64,000 nucleotides of DNA from contig NZ_QRGC01000028.1 of NCBI RefSeq assembly GCF_003448965.1, positions 1 through 64,000 of the forward strand, given 5' to 3'. Positions 8,873-16,768 of the stretch are shown one piece after another. The notes beneath the pieces are model-generated. The model made no database searches. It had not been told where the DNA came from and saw nothing but the letters and a program-made list of their open reading frames with translations. The number at the start of each line of letters is the position of its first letter. Position 1 is the first letter of the stretch. The DNA is from Oceanicella sp. SM1341. Lineage in GTDB: Bacteria; Pseudomonadota; Alphaproteobacteria; Rhodobacterales; Rhodobacteraceae. Made by a program: the position numbers and the translations under genes.

Positions 8873-9240
8873 CCACCGGCCCACCTTCCCCCTGTCCGAC
8901 CCGGCCCGGGCGCATGCGCTGCGCCCGGGCCGGCACGCATGTGCGCCCCCGGGGCGGCAGCGGCCGGTGCCGCATGATGCGACTGCGCCCGGCGCGGAGC
9001 ATGAATGCATTCCGGGCCGCGGGCGTGTATCGGTTCGGGGAGAGCACGCGGGCAGGCGGGCGGGGAGAAAGCGGGCACACCCTTTCCGGGTGAGAAAGAG
9101 CTACGCCCGTGCCGGACGAGAAAAGGTACACCCGTTCCGGAAGGGAAAAAGTCACACCCGTGCCGGACGAGAAAAGGTACACCCGTTCCGGGTGAGAAAA
9201 AGTGACACCCGTTCCGGGTGATGCGGGAGAGCGGCGCCGG
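8873..9240. other. Intergenic gap with a repeat array
   Basis: No gene is seen in the 368 bp between the giant repeat protein and the winged-helix protein. The first 200 bases are plain GC-rich sequence with GCCCGGGC-type palindromes around 8905-8935. The rest is the repeat array at 9077-9221. Confidence 0.6.
9077..9221. repeat. Array of about 26-bp repeats with internal hairpins
   Basis: Five full units start at 9077, 9103, 9128, 9154 and 9179 (26, 25, 26, 25, 26 bp), with a partial sixth at 9205. The consensus is ACACCCGTTCCGGGTGAG followed by an A-rich AAAAAGT spacer. Units 1, 5 and 6 can form CACCCG-TTC-CGGGTG-type hairpins; units 2 and 4 share a variant GCCGGACGAG, so units alternate between two subtypes. 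The array ends 20 bases before the ATG of the winged-helix gene at 9241. On the minus strand each hairpin is followed by a short T run. Confidence 0.85.
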
Positions 9241-10188
9241 ATGAACGATCGGGATGCAGACCTGGCCGACCCGGCCCCCTGGGCGGCGGCGGAGCGGCAG
9301 ATGCCGCGGCGGCTGGCCCGGGTGGCGGCGCTTCTGGCGCGGCTCGACGAGCGGCTGGGTGGCGCCGGGGCCATGCCGGCGCGGCTGGCAGAGGAGGAGG
9401 CCGTGGCTCTCGCGCGCGCCGATGGCGCGCGGCTGGCGCTGGAGGCCTTCCTGCTCTGGCGGCACGGGGCGCCGGCGGGCGGCACGGCCCCGGGGGCGCT
9501 GCTCGCGGCCGGCTGGGCGGCGCGCCGGCTCACCGGGGCCGCGCCGGAGATCGGGGCGGGGGCGGCCGGGCTGCGCCGCTTCCTCGGCCATGACGGCAGC
9601 GAGACCGACCTCGCCCTGCGCCCGCTCCTGCGCCGCCCCACCGGGGCGGACTGGGATGCCGAGGCCGAGGCCTGGTCGCAGGAGATGGCCGGGCTTGCCG
9701 CCCTGCACCCGCTCACCCGCGGCGCCGCGGCGCTGGCGCTGTGGCACGGGCACGGGCTGGGGGGCGCCGGGGCGGTGCTGGAGGGCACCGTGCTCGCCGC
9801 CCGGATCGCCGCGGCCGACCAGGCCCGGGCCCGGTTCCTGCCGCTGGGCGATGCGCCGCGCGCCGCCGGACCGGGGCCGGAGGCCCGGCTCGCCGCCTTT
9901 CTCGAGCGCGCGGAGGCCCGGCTGGAGCCGGTGCTGGCCGGGCTGGCGCGCCGGGCCGACTGGGCCGGCCTCGCCCGGACCCGGGCCGCGGCGCTGCCGG
10001 GGCGGCTGCCGCTGGCCGCGGCCGAGCTCATCGCCGCGGAGCATCTCGTCTCCGCCAACCTGCTGCGCGACCGCCTGGGCGTGAGCCAGCAGGCCGCGAA
10101 TGCCGTGCTGCGCCGTTTCGAGGAACTGGGGCTGGTGCGCGAGATGTCGGGCCAGAAACGCTACCGGCTCTGGCAGATACGCGCCTGA
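9241..10188 (+). CDS. Predicted winged-helix DNA-binding protein (RHE_PE00001/DUF1612-like)
   Basis: The 315-residue protein has a helical N-terminal part with LARLDERLGG and a C-terminal winged-helix segment. The latter includes SANLLRDRLGVSQQAANAVL as a helix-turn-helix, followed by EELGLVREMSGQKRYRLW as the wing. The architecture recalls the RHE_PE00001-type proteins of rhizobia (DUF1612 plus HTH_13), but that assignment is from memory of the pattern and is moderate. ATG 9241 has GGGAG upstream. It follows directly after the 26-bp repeat array, which would be a natural binding site for it or for another regulator. No membrane segment is visible. Confidence 0.78.
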   Translation: MNDRDADLADPAPWAAAERQMPRRLARVAALLARLDERLGGAGAMPARLAEEEAVALARADGARLALEAFLLWRHGAPAGGTAPGALLAAGWAARRLTGAAPEIGAGAAGLRRFLGHDGSETDLALRPLLRRPTGADWDAEAEAWSQEMAGLAALHPLTRGAAALALWHGHGLGGAGAVLEGTVLAARIAAADQARARFLPLGDAPRAAGPGPEARLAAFLERAEARLEPVLAGLARRADWAGLARTRAAALPGRLPLAAAELIAAEHLVSANLLRDRLGVSQQAANAVLRRFEELGLVREMSGQKRYRLWQIRA

Positions 10189-10264
10189 CCCCCCGGGCTG
10201 TCGGTGCCGTGGTGACGGGTATCGGGTGAGCGGGATCCGGTGAAGAGGCCGCGGCGACCGGGCT

Positions 10265-10525
10265 TCAGGCGTCGGGGCCGCGGGCCGGCTCGGGCCGGGC
10301 GGACCAGCCGCGGGCCGGGCGCGGCGCGCCGGCCTCCTCCGCCTCGCGGCGCGGCGGGCAGATGTCGGGGAAGACCATCGGCAGCAGGAAGACGAACCCC
10401 GCCCCCGAGAGCCAGAACACCAGCCCCGCGGCCAGCGCCGGCAGCCCGATCCACCAGCAGGCGAGGGCCAGGATGGCACCGCTGCCATAGGCGCTCAGCA
10501 ACAGGCGGAAGGGGAACGCGTTCAT
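10265..10525 (-). CDS. Small two-helix membrane protein
   Basis: The 86-residue product begins MNAFPFRLLLSAYGSGA. It has two hydrophobic segments at about residues 7-27 and 29-50, followed by a hydrophilic Arg/Pro/Ala-rich tail containing ICPPRREAEEA. No family was recognised. ATG 10525 is preceded by GGAG at about seven bases, so this start is preferred to an upstream in-frame start at 10573. It lies just downstream of the fliJ-like gene on the same strand, separated by the palindromes at 10563-10599, and is convergent with the winged-helix gene. Whether it belongs to the flagellar operon is unclear. Confidence 0.68.
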   Translation of the reverse strand: MNAFPFRLLLSAYGSGAILALACWWIGLPALAAGLVFWLSGAGFVFLLPMVFPDICPPRREAEEAGAPRPARGWSARPEPARGPDA

Positions 10526-10562
10526 CTGGGCCACTCCAGGAAACCGGACATGTACGACAACC

Positions 10563-10599
10563 TTAGGATGCACATCCTAACGCACTATTAATCTAATAG
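10563..10599. promoter_or_regulatory. Two adjacent AT-rich inverted repeats (candidate operator or terminator)
   Basis: TTAGGATG-CA-CATCCTAA at 10563-10580 is a perfect 8-bp inverted repeat with a 2-bp centre. CTATTA-ATC-TAATAG at 10585-10599 is a perfect 6-bp inverted repeat that overlaps the stop codon of the fliJ-like gene. They are 38 bases upstream of the small membrane protein start and stand out as AT-rich in this sequence. The short central spacers suit a dimeric regulator better than an RNA hairpin. Confidence 0.6.
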
Positions 10600-11022
10600 C
10601 CCGAGCATTTTCCCGCCCCGGCCGGCCATGAGCATGGAAAGGGCGCGTTCTTCGGCCCGCTCGCGGCGGCGCCGCTCCCCGGCTTCTGCGCGTTTCGCGA
10701 GCATCGCCACCGCCCGGCAGCGGGCGAAGGCCTCCGCCGCATCGGCGCGGCGGGCCGCGGCCTCGCGGCGGGCGGCGGCGATCCGGGCCTCGAGCCGGGT
10801 GGTCTCCTGCCCGTGCCAGACCAGCCAGGCCTCCAGCACCTTCGGGTCGGTGTCCGGTGCGCGCAGTGCGGGGGCGCGGCGGGCGAGATGGGTCGCGAGG
10901 GCCGCCTCGGCGGCCTGCTGCGCGGCGGTGGCCGCACCCAGCCGGGCGCGGCGGTTGGCGAAGGCGCGGTCGGCGAGATCGGTGAGCCGGGCGATGGAGG
11001 CGGGCGAGAGCGTGTCGGCCAT
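10588..11022 (-). CDS. Coiled-coil protein downstream of flhB (FliJ-like candidate)
   Basis: The 144-residue protein is almost entirely charged and helical, with stretches such as LEARIAAARREAAARRADAA and AKRAEAGERRRRERAEERAL. Size, coiled-coil character and position after the export-gate genes make it a candidate for the FliJ role (stalk of the FliI ATPase and export chaperone escort). Direct sequence similarity to FliJ is weak, as is usual for this fast-evolving family. It starts three bases after the flhB stop codon and is the last gene of the flgB-to-flhB operon. No other FliJ candidate sits next to fliI. Confidence 0.75.
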   Translation of the reverse strand: MADTLSPASIARLTDLADRAFANRRARLGAATAAQQAAEAALATHLARRAPALRAPDTDPKVLEAWLVWHGQETTRLEARIAAARREAAARRADAAEAFARCRAVAMLAKRAEAGERRRRERAEERALSMLMAGRGGKMLGLLD

Positions 11023-11025
11023 GGC

Positions 11026-12117
11026 TCAGCTCCAGCCGGCCCGGGCCCGGGCGCGCATGGTCTCGGCAAAGCGGATCGCCGCGGCCACGGCGCGGTAGAG
11101 GTCGGGCGGCACCTCCTCGCCGATCTCCACCAGCGCGTGCAGGGCGCGGGCGGTGGGCGGGTCGGCGTGCAGCGGCACCCCGGCGGCGGCCGCCGCCTCG
11201 CGGATGGCGCGGGCGGTCTCGTCGACCCCCTTGGCCACGCATTCGGGCGCCGAGCCGGGCTTGCGCGACCATTTCAGCGCCACGGCGTAATGACTGGGGT
11301 TGGTGATCACCACATCGGCCTTCGGCACGTCGGCGAGCATCTGGTTGCGGGCGATCTCCTCGGCGCGGCGGCGGCGGGCGGCCTTCTGGTGCGGGTCGCC
11401 CTCGGCCTCCTTGGCCTCGTCGCGCATCTCCTTGAGCGACATGCGCAGGCGCCGGGCGTGGTTGAAGCGCTGCCAGAGCACGTCGAGGGCGGCGATCACC
11501 ACCGCGATGGCGGTGATGGCGCCGAGCAGCCCTGTGCCCAGCCGCACCATCTCGCCCGGCAGCATGCGGGCCGGCGCGCGCATCACCCCGATGATCCGGT
11601 CGCTCTCCGAGGCGAGGTAGAGCCAGAGCACCCCGGCGATGGCACCCATCTTCACCGTGCTGCGCAGGAAATCCATGATGCCGGTGGGGCCGAACTTGTT
11701 GCCCGCGTTCGACACCGGGTCGATGCGCGAGATCTTCGGCAGCAGCTTTTCCGGCGCGAAGGCGAAGGCGCGCTGTGCGAGCAGGGCGATGAGGGCGGCG
11801 AGGGCGGGCAGGGCGAGCAGCGGCAGCAGGCCGAGCATGGCCTCGCCGATCAGCGCCCCGGCGAGCCCGGCGCCGCCGGGCCCGAGGATGCGGCCCTCGA
11901 GCTGGTCGGCCCGGTCGATGAACCGGGCGAGCGCGCCGCCCGTGGTCGCGACCGGCGCCGCTCCGGCCGCGAAGATCGCCAGCAGCAGCCCCAGGTAGGC
12001 CGCCGCCGCCGAGAGGTCGGTCGATTTCGCGACATCGCCCTGGCGGCGGGCATCGGCGAGTTTCTTCTCGGTGGGCTCGAAACTCTTCTCGCCGCCGCTG
12101 TCGTCCGCCCCGCTCAT
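11026..12117 (-). CDS. flhB: Flagellar export apparatus switch protein FlhB
   Basis: FlhB is an inner-membrane export-gate component whose cytoplasmic domain switches substrate class from rod/hook to filament. The 363-residue protein starts with the family signature EKSFEPTEKKLADARRQGDVAKS. It has four hydrophobic segments and a C-terminal cytoplasmic domain containing NPSHYAVALKW. This is the autocleavage site, usually NPTH and here with Ser in place of Thr; Asn and Pro, between which cleavage occurs, are kept. Its start overlaps the fliR stop by four bases (ATGA), indicating translational coupling. Confidence 0.97.
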   Translation of the reverse strand: MSGADDSGGEKSFEPTEKKLADARRQGDVAKSTDLSAAAAYLGLLLAIFAAGAAPVATTGGALARFIDRADQLEGRILGPGGAGLAGALIGEAMLGLLPLLALPALAALIALLAQRAFAFAPEKLLPKISRIDPVSNAGNKFGPTGIMDFLRSTVKMGAIAGVLWLYLASESDRIIGVMRAPARMLPGEMVRLGTGLLGAITAIAVVIAALDVLWQRFNHARRLRMSLKEMRDEAKEAEGDPHQKAARRRRAEEIARNQMLADVPKADVVITNPSHYAVALKWSRKPGSAPECVAKGVDETARAIREAAAAAGVPLHADPPTARALHALVEIGEEVPPDLYRAVAAAIRFAETMRARARAGWS

Positions 12118-12944
12118 CGGGGCAGCGCCAGCGGGTCGGCCAGCACCTCGTCGAGCGCCCCGGTCCAGATGCGCAGCATCACCGGGGCGGCGAGGAACAG
12201 CAGCGCCAGCCCCGCCCCGGTGATGAAGGGCGCGCCCACGAAGGCCACCATCAGCTGCGGCATCGCCCGGTTTATCGCCCCGAGTGCCACGTTGTAGAGG
12301 AAGGAGAGCAGCACGAAGGGCCCGGCCAGCGTGACCGCGAGCGCGAAGCCGCGCGCCACGCTCGCCGTGCCCCAGGCGGCCATGTCCGCGCCATCGGGGA
12401 AGCGGCCGAAGGGCAGCATCTCGTAGGACCAGGCGATCATGATCGCCGCCTTCACGTGCAGCCCGAGCGTGACGGCCAGCGCGATGCCGGCCATCACCAG
12501 GATGTTGCCCATCGCCGGCATCGGGTCGGGGGTCACGCCTGCGCCGGCGATCTGGGAGATGGCGGTGGACTGGGCGGCGATGGAGCCCGCGAGCTGCAGC
12601 ACGATGAGCATGAAGCGCAGCGCGAGCCCCAGCACCAGCCCGGCCACGCTCTCGGCCGCGAGCACGAGGAACAGCCCCGGTGCGGTGGGCGCCCAGTCCG
12701 CCCCCGGCAGCTCGGCATGCGCGGCCAGCATCGGCCAGACCGCGGCCGAGAGCGCAAGCGCCAGCGCGAGCCGGGTGCGCATCGAGATGGTCTGCTCGCC
12801 GATGCCCGGCAGCAGGGTCACCACCGCGCCCACCCGGGCGAAGACGGCGATGAAGGTGAACACCAGCGCCGGCCCGCTGTTGCCCGCGATCCCCAGCGCC
12901 GCGAGCGCCTCGGAGATCCCGGCGAGCCCCTCGAGCCCGGTCAT
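12114..12944 (-). CDS. fliR: Flagellar export gate protein FliR
   Basis: The 276-residue membrane protein has about six hydrophobic segments and the FliR signatures FARVGAVVTLLPGIGEQTIS near the N-terminus and INRAMPQLMVAFVGAPF near the C-terminus. FliR joins FliP and FliQ in the helical core of the export gate. It is co-transcribed with flhA upstream, from which it is separated by 127 bp holding a REP-like element, and with flhB downstream, which it overlaps by four bases. Confidence 0.96.
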   Translation of the reverse strand: MTGLEGLAGISEALAALGIAGNSGPALVFTFIAVFARVGAVVTLLPGIGEQTISMRTRLALALALSAAVWPMLAAHAELPGADWAPTAPGLFLVLAAESVAGLVLGLALRFMLIVLQLAGSIAAQSTAISQIAGAGVTPDPMPAMGNILVMAGIALAVTLGLHVKAAIMIAWSYEMLPFGRFPDGADMAAWGTASVARGFALAVTLAGPFVLLSFLYNVALGAINRAMPQLMVAFVGAPFITGAGLALLFLAAPVMLRIWTGALDEVLADPLALPR

Positions 12945-12991
12945 CGCGGCGCGCCCCGGGGGGCGGGCGCGCGCGCGGGCACCGCGCGTCG

Positions 12992-13028
12992 TTCCCCGAA
13001 GCGGGGGCTCGATGCCCCCCGAGGGGAA
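12992..13028 (+). repeat. REP-like hairpin element inside the flagellar operon
   Basis: TTCCCCGAAGCGGGGGCTCG followed by ATGCCCCCCGAGGGGAA forms nested inverted arms. Similarity to the copy at 60900 extends over about 58 bp, from CCGCGCGTCG upstream to GGCCCGGCCGGG downstream. It lies in the flhA-fliR intercistronic gap of a minus-strand operon, where it could act as an mRNA-processing or partial termination site. Confidence 0.75.
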
Positions 13029-13071
13029 GGCCCGGCCGGGCCCCCGCGCTCCGGGGTCCGGGGCGCGGCCA

Positions 13072-15162
13072 TCACGCCACCCCCAGCAGGGCGGGTTTCA
13101 CCTCCGTGCCGATCTCCTCGAAGGAGAGCACCGGGTTGCGGATGCCCTTGGCCGAGAGCACCGTGCGCAGGAAGCGCCGCCGCCGGGTGGAGGTGGCGAT
13201 GGCCGGGTAGCGTCCCTCGGCCCCGGCCTTGGCGAGCTTCTCGGCCACCGAGCGGGCGAGGCGGTTGAAATCCTGCGGCGGCAGCGCGACATCGACCCCG
13301 CTCTCCGCCCCGTCGATCTGGTGGGCGAGGAAGGTCTCCTCCCACTCGGGGGCGAGCTGGATCAGCGGCAGCGCCCCGTCAGGCTCCACCAGCTCGGCCA
13401 CGAGCTGGAAGCCCAGCCGGTGGCGCACGTGCTCGCAGATCGCCTCGGTGTGGTTGACCACGGTCTTGGCCTCGGCGATCGCCTCGAGGATCAGCGGCAG
13501 GTTGCGGATCGACACCCGCTCCTCCAGCAGCAGCCGCAGCACCTGCTGCAGCAGGTCCACCGGCACCCGGTCGGGGATGAACTCGTCGAGGATGCGCCGG
13601 TTCGCCTCCGCCCGCGCGGTGTCGGAGACGCGGGTGAACTCCTCGAGCAGCTTGCGCAGGGTGCGGCGGCTGAACAGCCGGCCGAAGTTGAGCTTGAGCA
13701 CCTCCATCAGATGCGTGGCCACCACCTCCACCGGCGTGACCACCGAGAGCCCGTTGAGTGCCGCCTCCTCCTGGTCGGCCTCCGCGATCCAGCGCGCGGG
13801 CGCGCCGTAGACCGGCTCGGAGACATCCTCGCCCGCCGGCGCCTCGCCCATCGCCTCGTTGAGCAGCACCAGCACGAAGCCGGTCTTGAGCTGGGCGCGC
13901 GCCATCTCCACCCCCTGGATGCGGATGGCATAGGTGCCGCGCGGCAGGAGCGCGTTGTCGGTGAGGCGGATCTCCGGGATGATCAGCCCCCAGGTCTGGG
14001 CGATGTGGTTGCGCATGTTGAGGATGCGCCCGTCCAGGCCCGTCGCCTCGTCCATCACGGTGGCGACGAGGTCGGGGGCGAACTCGAGGTGGATCTCGTC
14101 GAGGTCGAGCATGTCTCCCAGCCGGCGGGCGGGGGCGGGCGCGGGGGCCTCGGCCTCGGTGCGCTCGGCGGTCTTCGCCCGCTCCTGGCGGCCGGCGGAG
14201 ATCCAGGCGATGGAGCCCAGGATGGCGGAGGCGGCGACGAAGGGCAGGGTGGGCAGGCCCGGCAGCAGCCCGAAGAGCCCCAGCAGCCCGGCCACGGTGG
14301 CGAGCGCCAGCGGGTAGCGGCCGAGCTGGCCGAAGAGCGCCTTGTCCGCCGTTCCCAGCGCGCCGCCCTTCGAGAGCAGCAGGGCGGCGGCGATGGAGAT
14401 GATCACCGCCGGGATCTGGGTGACGAGCCCGTCGCCCACGGTGAGGATGGCATAGGTCTCGAAGGCCTCGCCCGCCGGCATGCCGTGCACGAGGATGCCC
14501 ATGGCGAGGCCCACGAGCAGGTTCAGCAGGGTGATGAGCAGCCCCGCCACCGCGTCGCCCTTCACGAATTTCGACGCGCCGTCGAGCGAGCCGAAGAAGG
14601 TGGTCTCCTCCTGCTCGGTCTTGCGCCGCTCGCGGGCCTGCTCATGGGTGATGGCGCCGGCGGCCATGTCGCTGTCGATGGCGAGCTGCTTGCCGGGCAT
14701 GCCGTCGAGCGCGAAGCGCGCGCCCACCTCGGCCATGCGCCCCGCGCCCTTGGTGATCACGATGAAGTTCACGATCAGCAGCACGCCGAACACCACGAGG
14801 CCCAGCCCCACCGAGCCGCCCATGATGAACATGGCGAAGCCCTCGATCACCCCGCCCGCGGCCTGGGGCCCGTTGTGCCCCTCGCCGATGATCAGCTTGG
14901 TCGAGCTCACGTTGAGCGACAGCCGCAGCATCAGCGAGGCGAGCAGGATGGTGGGGAAGGCCGAGAAGTCGAGCGGGCGCTGGATGAACAGCGTCACGGT
15001 GAAGATCAGGATGGCGAGGGCGAAGGAGGCGGTGAGGCCGACATCGAGCACCCAGGCCGGCATCGGCAGGATCATCATCACGATGATCGCCATCAGCGCC
15101 AGCGCCAGCATCACCGTGGGCTGGGAGAGCATTGCGGGAGAGAAACCGGCGCGGGTGGCCAT
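13072..15162 (-). CDS. flhA: Flagellar biosynthesis protein FlhA
   Basis: The 696-residue export-gate protein has seven to eight N-terminal transmembrane helices. These include the FHIPEP-family signatures SFALAILIFTVTLFIQRPLD and FSAFPTILLASLMLRLSLNV. A cytoplasmic loop (KGAGRMAEVGARFALDGMPG) follows, and then a large cytosolic domain from about residue 340 that docks chaperone-substrate complexes. Length is normal. ATG 15162 lies 12 bases after the sltF stop, so it is translated in the same operon. FlhA forms the nonameric ring above the gate and works with FliI/FliH and FlhB. Confidence 0.97.
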   Translation of the reverse strand: MATRAGFSPAMLSQPTVMLALALMAIIVMMILPMPAWVLDVGLTASFALAILIFTVTLFIQRPLDFSAFPTILLASLMLRLSLNVSSTKLIIGEGHNGPQAAGGVIEGFAMFIMGGSVGLGLVVFGVLLIVNFIVITKGAGRMAEVGARFALDGMPGKQLAIDSDMAAGAITHEQARERRKTEQEETTFFGSLDGASKFVKGDAVAGLLITLLNLLVGLAMGILVHGMPAGEAFETYAILTVGDGLVTQIPAVIISIAAALLLSKGGALGTADKALFGQLGRYPLALATVAGLLGLFGLLPGLPTLPFVAASAILGSIAWISAGRQERAKTAERTEAEAPAPAPARRLGDMLDLDEIHLEFAPDLVATVMDEATGLDGRILNMRNHIAQTWGLIIPEIRLTDNALLPRGTYAIRIQGVEMARAQLKTGFVLVLLNEAMGEAPAGEDVSEPVYGAPARWIAEADQEEAALNGLSVVTPVEVVATHLMEVLKLNFGRLFSRRTLRKLLEEFTRVSDTARAEANRRILDEFIPDRVPVDLLQQVLRLLLEERVSIRNLPLILEAIAEAKTVVNHTEAICEHVRHRLGFQLVAELVEPDGALPLIQLAPEWEETFLAHQIDGAESGVDVALPPQDFNRLARSVAEKLAKAGAEGRYPAIATSTRRRRFLRTVLSAKGIRNPVLSFEEIGTEVKPALLGVA

Positions 15163-15174
15163 GGGCAGGGACCT

Positions 15175-15999
15175 TCAGTCGAAAAGCGGGCGGCCGCGGG
15201 TGAGCAGCCCTTCGGGCGAGGCGGTGGCGAGCAGCCCGCCGGTGGAGGCGGGCAGCACCAGCGAGACCGCCCCGGCCGTGCGCGGCAGTGCGACCATGGC
15301 GACGGTGACGGGCAGTTCGGGGGCGCGCGGCGGCAGCGGGGTGAAACCGCCCTCCTCGGGCATCGGCGGCAGGCTGGCGCGCAGCCGGGCGAAGCGCGCG
15401 CCGTAGCGGTTGGCGAATTCCGGGGTGCGGGAGTGGTAATGGCTCGCCGCCGTCTCCCAGTTGCCGCTCTCGGCGTAGAGATCGGCGAGGAAGCGGGCCG
15501 CGTAGCGGGCATTGGCCAGCGGGTCCATCATCTCGTCAAGGGAGGCGAAATGCTCGCCGTGCCAGCGGAAATTCACCTGGTAGCAGCCCATGTCGAAGCT
15601 GCGCGCGCCCTCGGCATGGCGGGCCCGGGCGTAGGCCACGGCCTCCTCCGGCCCGTCGAACCACAGGCCCTTGCCTTCCATGTTGATGGTCCAGGGCCAG
15701 GGGCGGAACTCCCCCTCCAGCTTGCGGCCGGTCTCGGTGCGGGTGATGGCGCGCAGCACGTCGAGGGGCACGCCGCTCTCCGCCGCGGCCTCACGCGCGA
15801 CGATGTCGCAGATCGCCGCCGTGGCGCGGGCCCCGCCCTCGCCCGGGGGCGGGGCGGCCGCGGCCGGCAGGCCGGCGAGCAGCAGGAGCAGCAGGACGAA
15901 GGTCTGCAGCGCCCGGGCGGCCCGAAACACACCCGCCGCGAGGCGGGCCGGCCCTGTCGCGCGGGCGGGCGGGGCGGCCGCGGGAGGGCGGGCCCGCAT
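15175..15999 (-). CDS. sltF: Flagellar lytic transglycosylase SltF-like
   Basis: The 274-residue protein has an N-terminal hydrophobic segment (TFVLLLLLLAGLPAAAAPP) suggesting secretion. A transglycosylase SLT domain follows, with the catalytic glutamate in AITRTETG and the motifs SFDMGCYQVNFRWHG and ASHYHSRTPEFANRYG. In Rhodobacter sphaeroides the comparable SltF opens the peptidoglycan for the rod, because FlgJ there lacks a muramidase domain; the short FlgJ at 24412 in this window fits the same arrangement. It sits between fliQ and flhA in the flgB operon. The exact secretion start is unsure, as the first 30 residues are Arg/Pro/Ala-rich. Confidence 0.9.
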   Translation of the reverse strand: MRARPPAAAPPARATGPARLAAGVFRAARALQTFVLLLLLLAGLPAAAAPPPGEGGARATAAICDIVAREAAAESGVPLDVLRAITRTETGRKLEGEFRPWPWTINMEGKGLWFDGPEEAVAYARARHAEGARSFDMGCYQVNFRWHGEHFASLDEMMDPLANARYAARFLADLYAESGNWETAASHYHSRTPEFANRYGARFARLRASLPPMPEEGGFTPLPPRAPELPVTVAMVALPRTAGAVSLVLPASTGGLLATASPEGLLTRGRPLFD

Positions 16000-16000
16000 C

Positions 16001-16267
16001 TCAGGACCCGACGATGGCGGGCAGCACCCGGTCGTGGAAGAAATCCACCAGCAGCCCGCTCATGAAGCCCATGGTGATCCAGTAGACCACCATCATCGCC
16101 GCGAGCTTGGGCACGAAGGTGAGGGTCATTTCCTGCACCGAGGTGAGCGCCTGGAACAGGCCGATGGCCAGGCCGATGGCCAGCGCCACGCTCAGGATGG
16201 GCAGGCAGAGCAGGAACCCGGCCCAAAGCGCCTCGCGCAGGATGTCGTAGATCTGGGTGTCGCTCAT
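16001..16267 (-). CDS. fliQ: Flagellar export gate protein FliQ
   Basis: The 88-residue membrane protein begins MSDTQIYDILREALWAGFLL. It has two transmembrane hairpin helices and the family segment VQEMTLTFVPKLAA between them. It completes the FliPQR core of the export gate together with fliR (12114) and fliP (39110). I chose ATG 16267 with GGAG upstream rather than an upstream start at 16324, because the FliQ family begins at this point. One base separates its stop from the sltF start. Confidence 0.95.
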   Translation of the reverse strand: MSDTQIYDILREALWAGFLLCLPILSVALAIGLAIGLFQALTSVQEMTLTFVPKLAAMMVVYWITMGFMSGLLVDFFHDRVLPAIVGS

Positions 16268-16437
16268 GGAAACGGCTCTCCCGCGGGGCGGTTGTGGCGG
16301 CCGCGGCGCCGGCCGGTCGGGCATCGGCCGCGGCGCGGGCGGGTCCTTCCGGCAGGCCGGTCAGGGGCCGGGAGGAAGGGCATATCAGACGGGCAGGTCA
16401 GGCAGGCATATCAGGCGGGCATGGCAGCCGGGCCGGC

Positions 16438-16734
16438 TCAGACGGGCATGCGCAGGATTTCCTGGTAGGCTTCCACCACCCGGTCGCGCAGGGTGACGGC
16501 GGTCTCGATGGCAAGCTCCGTGGAGGCGAGGGCCATCACCACCGATTGCGGCTCGGCCCGGCCGGCGAGCCCGGCCTGGGCCACGGCCTCGTTGCGGCGC
16601 AGGTCGTCGACGATGCCGCGGGCGATCTCGGCGAAATCCGGGCCGGCGACGGCCTCCTTCGGCTCCGCCGGGGCGGGGGGCATGCTGGTCTGGGCGCGGG
16701 AATAGAGCTGGGAGACGAGATTCTGGGGTTCCAT
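16438..16734 (-). CDS. fliE: Flagellar hook-basal body protein FliE
   Basis: FliE links the MS ring to the proximal rod. The 98-residue protein has the family C-terminal segment ELAIETAVTLRDRVVEAYQE followed by ILRMPV. It starts at ATG 16734, in the order flgB-flgC-fliE typical of alphaproteobacteria. The 170-bp gap to fliQ holds short direct repeats (CATATCAGRCGGGCA at 16381 and 16407) and GC-rich inverted repeats of unknown meaning. Confidence 0.94.
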   Translation of the reverse strand: MEPQNLVSQLYSRAQTSMPPAPAEPKEAVAGPDFAEIARGIVDDLRRNEAVAQAGLAGRAEPQSVVMALASTELAIETAVTLRDRVVEAYQEILRMPV

Positions 16735-16768
16735 TGCGGGCTCCGTGGGGTTGGGCGTGGGCGCGCGC

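Noticed and set aside
9077-9221. CRISPR-like array
   Set aside because: Units follow each other without unique spacers, and they carry internal hairpins and subtype alternation; no cas gene is near.
8401-10488. Long minus-strand open frame across three plus-strand features
   Set aside because: It runs through the end of the repeat protein, the repeat array and the winged-helix gene in an Arg/Ala/Pro-rich reading with no recognisable motif.
12439-16065. Plus-strand open frame of over 1200 residues
   Set aside because: It is antisense to fliR, flhA and sltF; high GC removes stop codons from the opposite frames.
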